A stretch of DNA of 32,692 nucleotides from a bacterium (GTDB taxonomy: Bacteria; Sysuimicrobiota; Sysuimicrobiia; Sysuimicrobiales; Humicultoraceae). Shown here piece after piece: positions 30,756-32,692 of the stretch (its first letter is position 1; each line of letters opens with the position of its first letter). The translations under genes were made by a program, and so were the position numbers. The stretch is from assembly GCA_030018905.1 (NCBI GenBank), contig JASEHJ010000011.1:1-32692 (forward strand), given 5' to 3'. The notes beneath the pieces were generated by a model. The model was not told the DNA's origin. It searched no databases and was given only the letters and a program-made list of their open reading frames with translations.

Positions 30756-32423
30756 ATGGACACTGCCGCTCCTGAACCGATGAAGTGGTGGGGCTGGGGG
30801 GAGCCCAGAAAGACCTATCCGCTCGATCACCGCCCCGGGTTCTGGCCGTTCCTCATCTCGAAGATAGGTGCCCCCTCTGGAGGCCCCGCGCCCCGGGCCA
30901 ACCTCGACCAGATCCGGATCCCGACGCCCCGCATCCCGGCCCGGGCCCTGGAGGCGCTCGCCGCGACCGTGGGCGCCGAGCACCTCTCCCTCTCCCACAA
31001 CGTTCGAATCGCGCACGCCTGCGGCAGGGGCTATCAGGATCTGGTCCGGCTGCGGCGAGGCGAGGTGCCGCGTCCGCCCGACGCGGTGGTGTTCCCGTCC
31101 TCCGAGGAAGCAGTCGTGCGTCTGCTCCGCATCGCGGGCAGCGAGGGGCTTGCCGTCATCCCGTTTGGAGGCGGGACTAGCGTGGTGGGAGGCGTTGAGG
31201 CATCGGACGGCGATCGACCGGTCCTGTGTGTTGATCTGCAGGGCATGAACCGGCTCGTCAGCGCGGATCCGGCAGGTCTCGTGGCCACCGCTGAGGCCGG
31301 CATCCTGGGCCCCGCGCTAGAGGCCTCACTCGGCGCGCACGGCCTGACGCTGGGCCACTTCCCCCAGTCGTTCGAGTTCTCCACGCTGGGGGGCTGGATC
31401 GCCACCCGCTCGGCCGGATATGCTTCGACCGGCTACGGCAAGATCGAGGCGATGGTCATCGCGCTCCGCGTGGTCACTCCGCGCGGGACCATAGCGACGC
31501 GCATCGTGCCTGCCAGCGCCAGCGGGCCGGATCTGAACGCGCTGTTGGCCGGCTCCGAGGGCACACTCGGGATCATCTCGCAGGCCACGCTGCGGGTGCA
31601 CCTGCTGCCCGCAAAGAGGGATTACCGGGCCTGGCTCTTTCGCGGGTTCCCGGACGGTCTCTCCGCGGTGCGCGCCATGCTGCAGGAAGGACCGGTCCCC
31701 ACGACCGTCCGGCTCTCCGATGCGCCCGAGACCGAGGCCTACCTGGCGATGCGGGAACGCAGACCCGGATGGCCTTTGCGGGCGCAGGAGTGGGCTGGGG
31801 TGCGCGTGATCCGGGCTCGCGGGTTCGCGCCAGGGCGCATGTGCCTCGCCATTATCGGGGTCGAGGGAAGCGCAGTGGCAACCTCGCAGGCGTGGGGGGG
31901 CCTGCGCCGGGTGCTGGGGCGGTACGGCGCCTTTCCTCTGGGATCCGGACCGGCCGGTGCCTGGTACCGGGAACGCTTCGAGCTTCCCTACCTGCGGGAT
32001 GAGTTGCTGGATGCCGGCATCATGGTGGACACGCTGGAGACCGCCGCCCCCTGGGATCGTCTGCTGCCGCTGCACGCGCGCGTCGCAGGTGCCCTGCGCG
32101 ATGCGCTGACACCGTCCGGCGCCTCGCCCCTCGTGCTCTGCCACCTCTCGCATGCGTATCCCACGGGCGCCTCCCTCTACTTCACCTTCATGGCCCGTCA
32201 GGCGCCGGGACGCGAGATGGAGCAGTGGCAGGCGGCCAAGCGCGTAGCGACCGACGCCATCATGGCAGGAGGCGGGACGCTCAGCCATCACCACGGCATT
32301 GGGACGGTGCACCAGGCCTGGATGCACGAGGAGCACGGAAAGGACGGCCTCCAGACGATCCGTGCGATCAAGACCGCGCTCGATCCCGACGGCATCATGA
32401 ATCCGGGTAAGCTGGTGCCCTGA
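30756..32423 (+). CDS. FAD-linked oxidoreductase, alkyldihydroxyacetonephosphate synthase-like
   Basis: A 555-aa flavoprotein of the VAO/PCMH fold. The N-terminus MKWWGWG (ATG 30780 is a second possible start), FAD loop PFGGGTSVVGG, TLGGWIATRSAGYASTGYGKIEAMV, CHLSHAYPTGASLYFTF and the triple-His motif SHHHGIGTVH all follow eukaryotic and bacterial AGPS closely. The C-terminus DPDGIMNPGKL is common to the wider FAD-linked oxidase group. AGPS swaps an acyl for an alkyl group on DHAP to make ether lipids; many bacterial homologues are of unproven activity and may be glycerol-phosphate or hydroxyacid oxidases. The gene is followed four bases later by glpD, so a role in glycerol-3-phosphate/DHAP metabolism is likely. 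A glycolate or D-lactate dehydrogenase role is a weaker alternative. Confidence 0.87.
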   Translation: MDTAAPEPMKWWGWGEPRKTYPLDHRPGFWPFLISKIGAPSGGPAPRANLDQIRIPTPRIPARALEALAATVGAEHLSLSHNVRIAHACGRGYQDLVRLRRGEVPRPPDAVVFPSSEEAVVRLLRIAGSEGLAVIPFGGGTSVVGGVEASDGDRPVLCVDLQGMNRLVSADPAGLVATAEAGILGPALEASLGAHGLTLGHFPQSFEFSTLGGWIATRSAGYASTGYGKIEAMVIALRVVTPRGTIATRIVPASASGPDLNALLAGSEGTLGIISQATLRVHLLPAKRDYRAWLFRGFPDGLSAVRAMLQEGPVPTTVRLSDAPETEAYLAMRERRPGWPLRAQEWAGVRVIRARGFAPGRMCLAIIGVEGSAVATSQAWGGLRRVLGRYGAFPLGSGPAGAWYRERFELPYLRDELLDAGIMVDTLETAAPWDRLLPLHARVAGALRDALTPSGASPLVLCHLSHAYPTGASLYFTFMARQAPGREMEQWQAAKRVATDAIMAGGGTLSHHHGIGTVHQAWMHEEHGKDGLQTIRAIKTALDPDGIMNPGKLVP

Positions 32424-32427
32424 GATC

Positions 32428-32692
32428 ATGCCCTCGGACGAGTTCTCGATCACGACGCGCCGCGAGAACCTCGACCGCGCCTCCCGCGGAAACTGGGACC
32501 TCCTTGTGATCGGCGGGGGCATCACCGGCGCAGGCACAGCGCGGGACGCGGCGCAGCGGGGTCTGCGGGTGGCGCTCGTCGAGGGGGAAGACTTCGCCGG
32601 CGGCACCAGCAGCCGCACCGGCCGGATGGTGCACGGAGGCCTGCGCTACCTGGCGGAGGGACATCTCCGGCTGGTCGTCGAGTCGCTGGCGG
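32428..32692 (+). CDS. glpD: Glycerol-3-phosphate dehydrogenase, FAD-dependent (5' part only)
   Basis: The first 88 codons of a GlpD-type enzyme that oxidises glycerol-3-phosphate to DHAP at the membrane. The dinucleotide-binding VIGGGITGAGTARDAAQRGL is complete, followed by GTSSRTGRMVHGGLRYL, where most GlpD have SSRSTKLIHGGLRYL. ATG 32428 lies four bases after the AGPS-like stop. The frame is open to the window end, so the gene is cut by the window and not broken. The Arg-Met variant in the FAD-contact motif hints at a divergent subgroup. Confidence 0.88.
   Translation, partial: MPSDEFSITTRRENLDRASRGNWDLLVIGGGITGAGTARDAAQRGLRVALVEGEDFAGGTSSRTGRMVHGGLRYLAEGHLRLVVESLA

Noticed and set aside
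1-32692. CRISPR arrays, tRNA, rRNA, integrase genes and toxin-antitoxin pairs.
   Set aside because: No regularly spaced repeats, cloverleaf or rRNA-like sequence, tyrosine or serine recombinase motifs, or paired small genes of that type were seen on either strand.

Overview
The window is 32.7 kb of high-GC bacterial DNA, roughly two thirds G+C by eye, with few gaps between genes. No rRNA, tRNA or CRISPR array was recognised, so the lineage cannot be fixed from sequence alone. Most start codons have a clear purine-rich Shine-Dalgarno sequence and many neighbours overlap by 1-4 bases. The gene content (B12-dependent ribonucleotide reductase, LutABC, Dpp and Liv transporter genes, P1 and M20 peptidases, an AGPS-like flavoprotein beside GlpD) suits a free-living heterotroph from a poorly cultured high-GC phylum. 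That placement is inference.

Region 1 (1-8168, plus strand) is accessory. An insertion sequence with doubled terminal repeats and a DDE transposase sits at the left edge. It is followed by an unrecognised 156-aa protein, a secreted unrecognised protein, a protein resembling phage recombination directionality factors (Gp3-like), a class II ribonucleotide reductase whose start overlaps that gene, an odd prepilin with Lys instead of Glu at mature position 5, a strong RNA hairpin, a 55-aa membrane-anchored peptide, and a broken phosphate transporter gene. A decaying IS and a pseudogene bracket the block, so it may be a remnant of an integrated element.

Region 2 (8165-20068, minus strand) looks like a catabolic and uptake cluster for amino acids, peptides or acylated amines. 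It holds a P1-family peptidase, a TIM-barrel isomerase-like protein, a Dpp-type binding protein with two permeases but no ATPases, a class III aminotransferase, an M20 deacylase, a second intact aminotransferase, a methylmalonate-semialdehyde-type dehydrogenase and a ferritin-like protein. It is partly in decay: the first aminotransferase has an in-frame TAA and a lost C-terminus, an SDR gene has an in-frame TGA and then breaks off, and a LivF remnant lacks its N-terminal half and its catalytic Glu.

Region 3 (20330-30715, minus strand) is a compact chain: sppA, an MBL-fold hydrolase, glycerate 2-kinase, glgA, galT, an alanine/serine-glyoxylate-type aminotransferase and lutABC. Together these cover lactate oxidation, glyoxylate/glycerate metabolism and glycogen/galactose metabolism.

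Region 4 (30756-32692, plus strand) diverges from sppA across only 40 bp. It carries an AGPS-like FAD enzyme and the start of glpD, which runs off the window.
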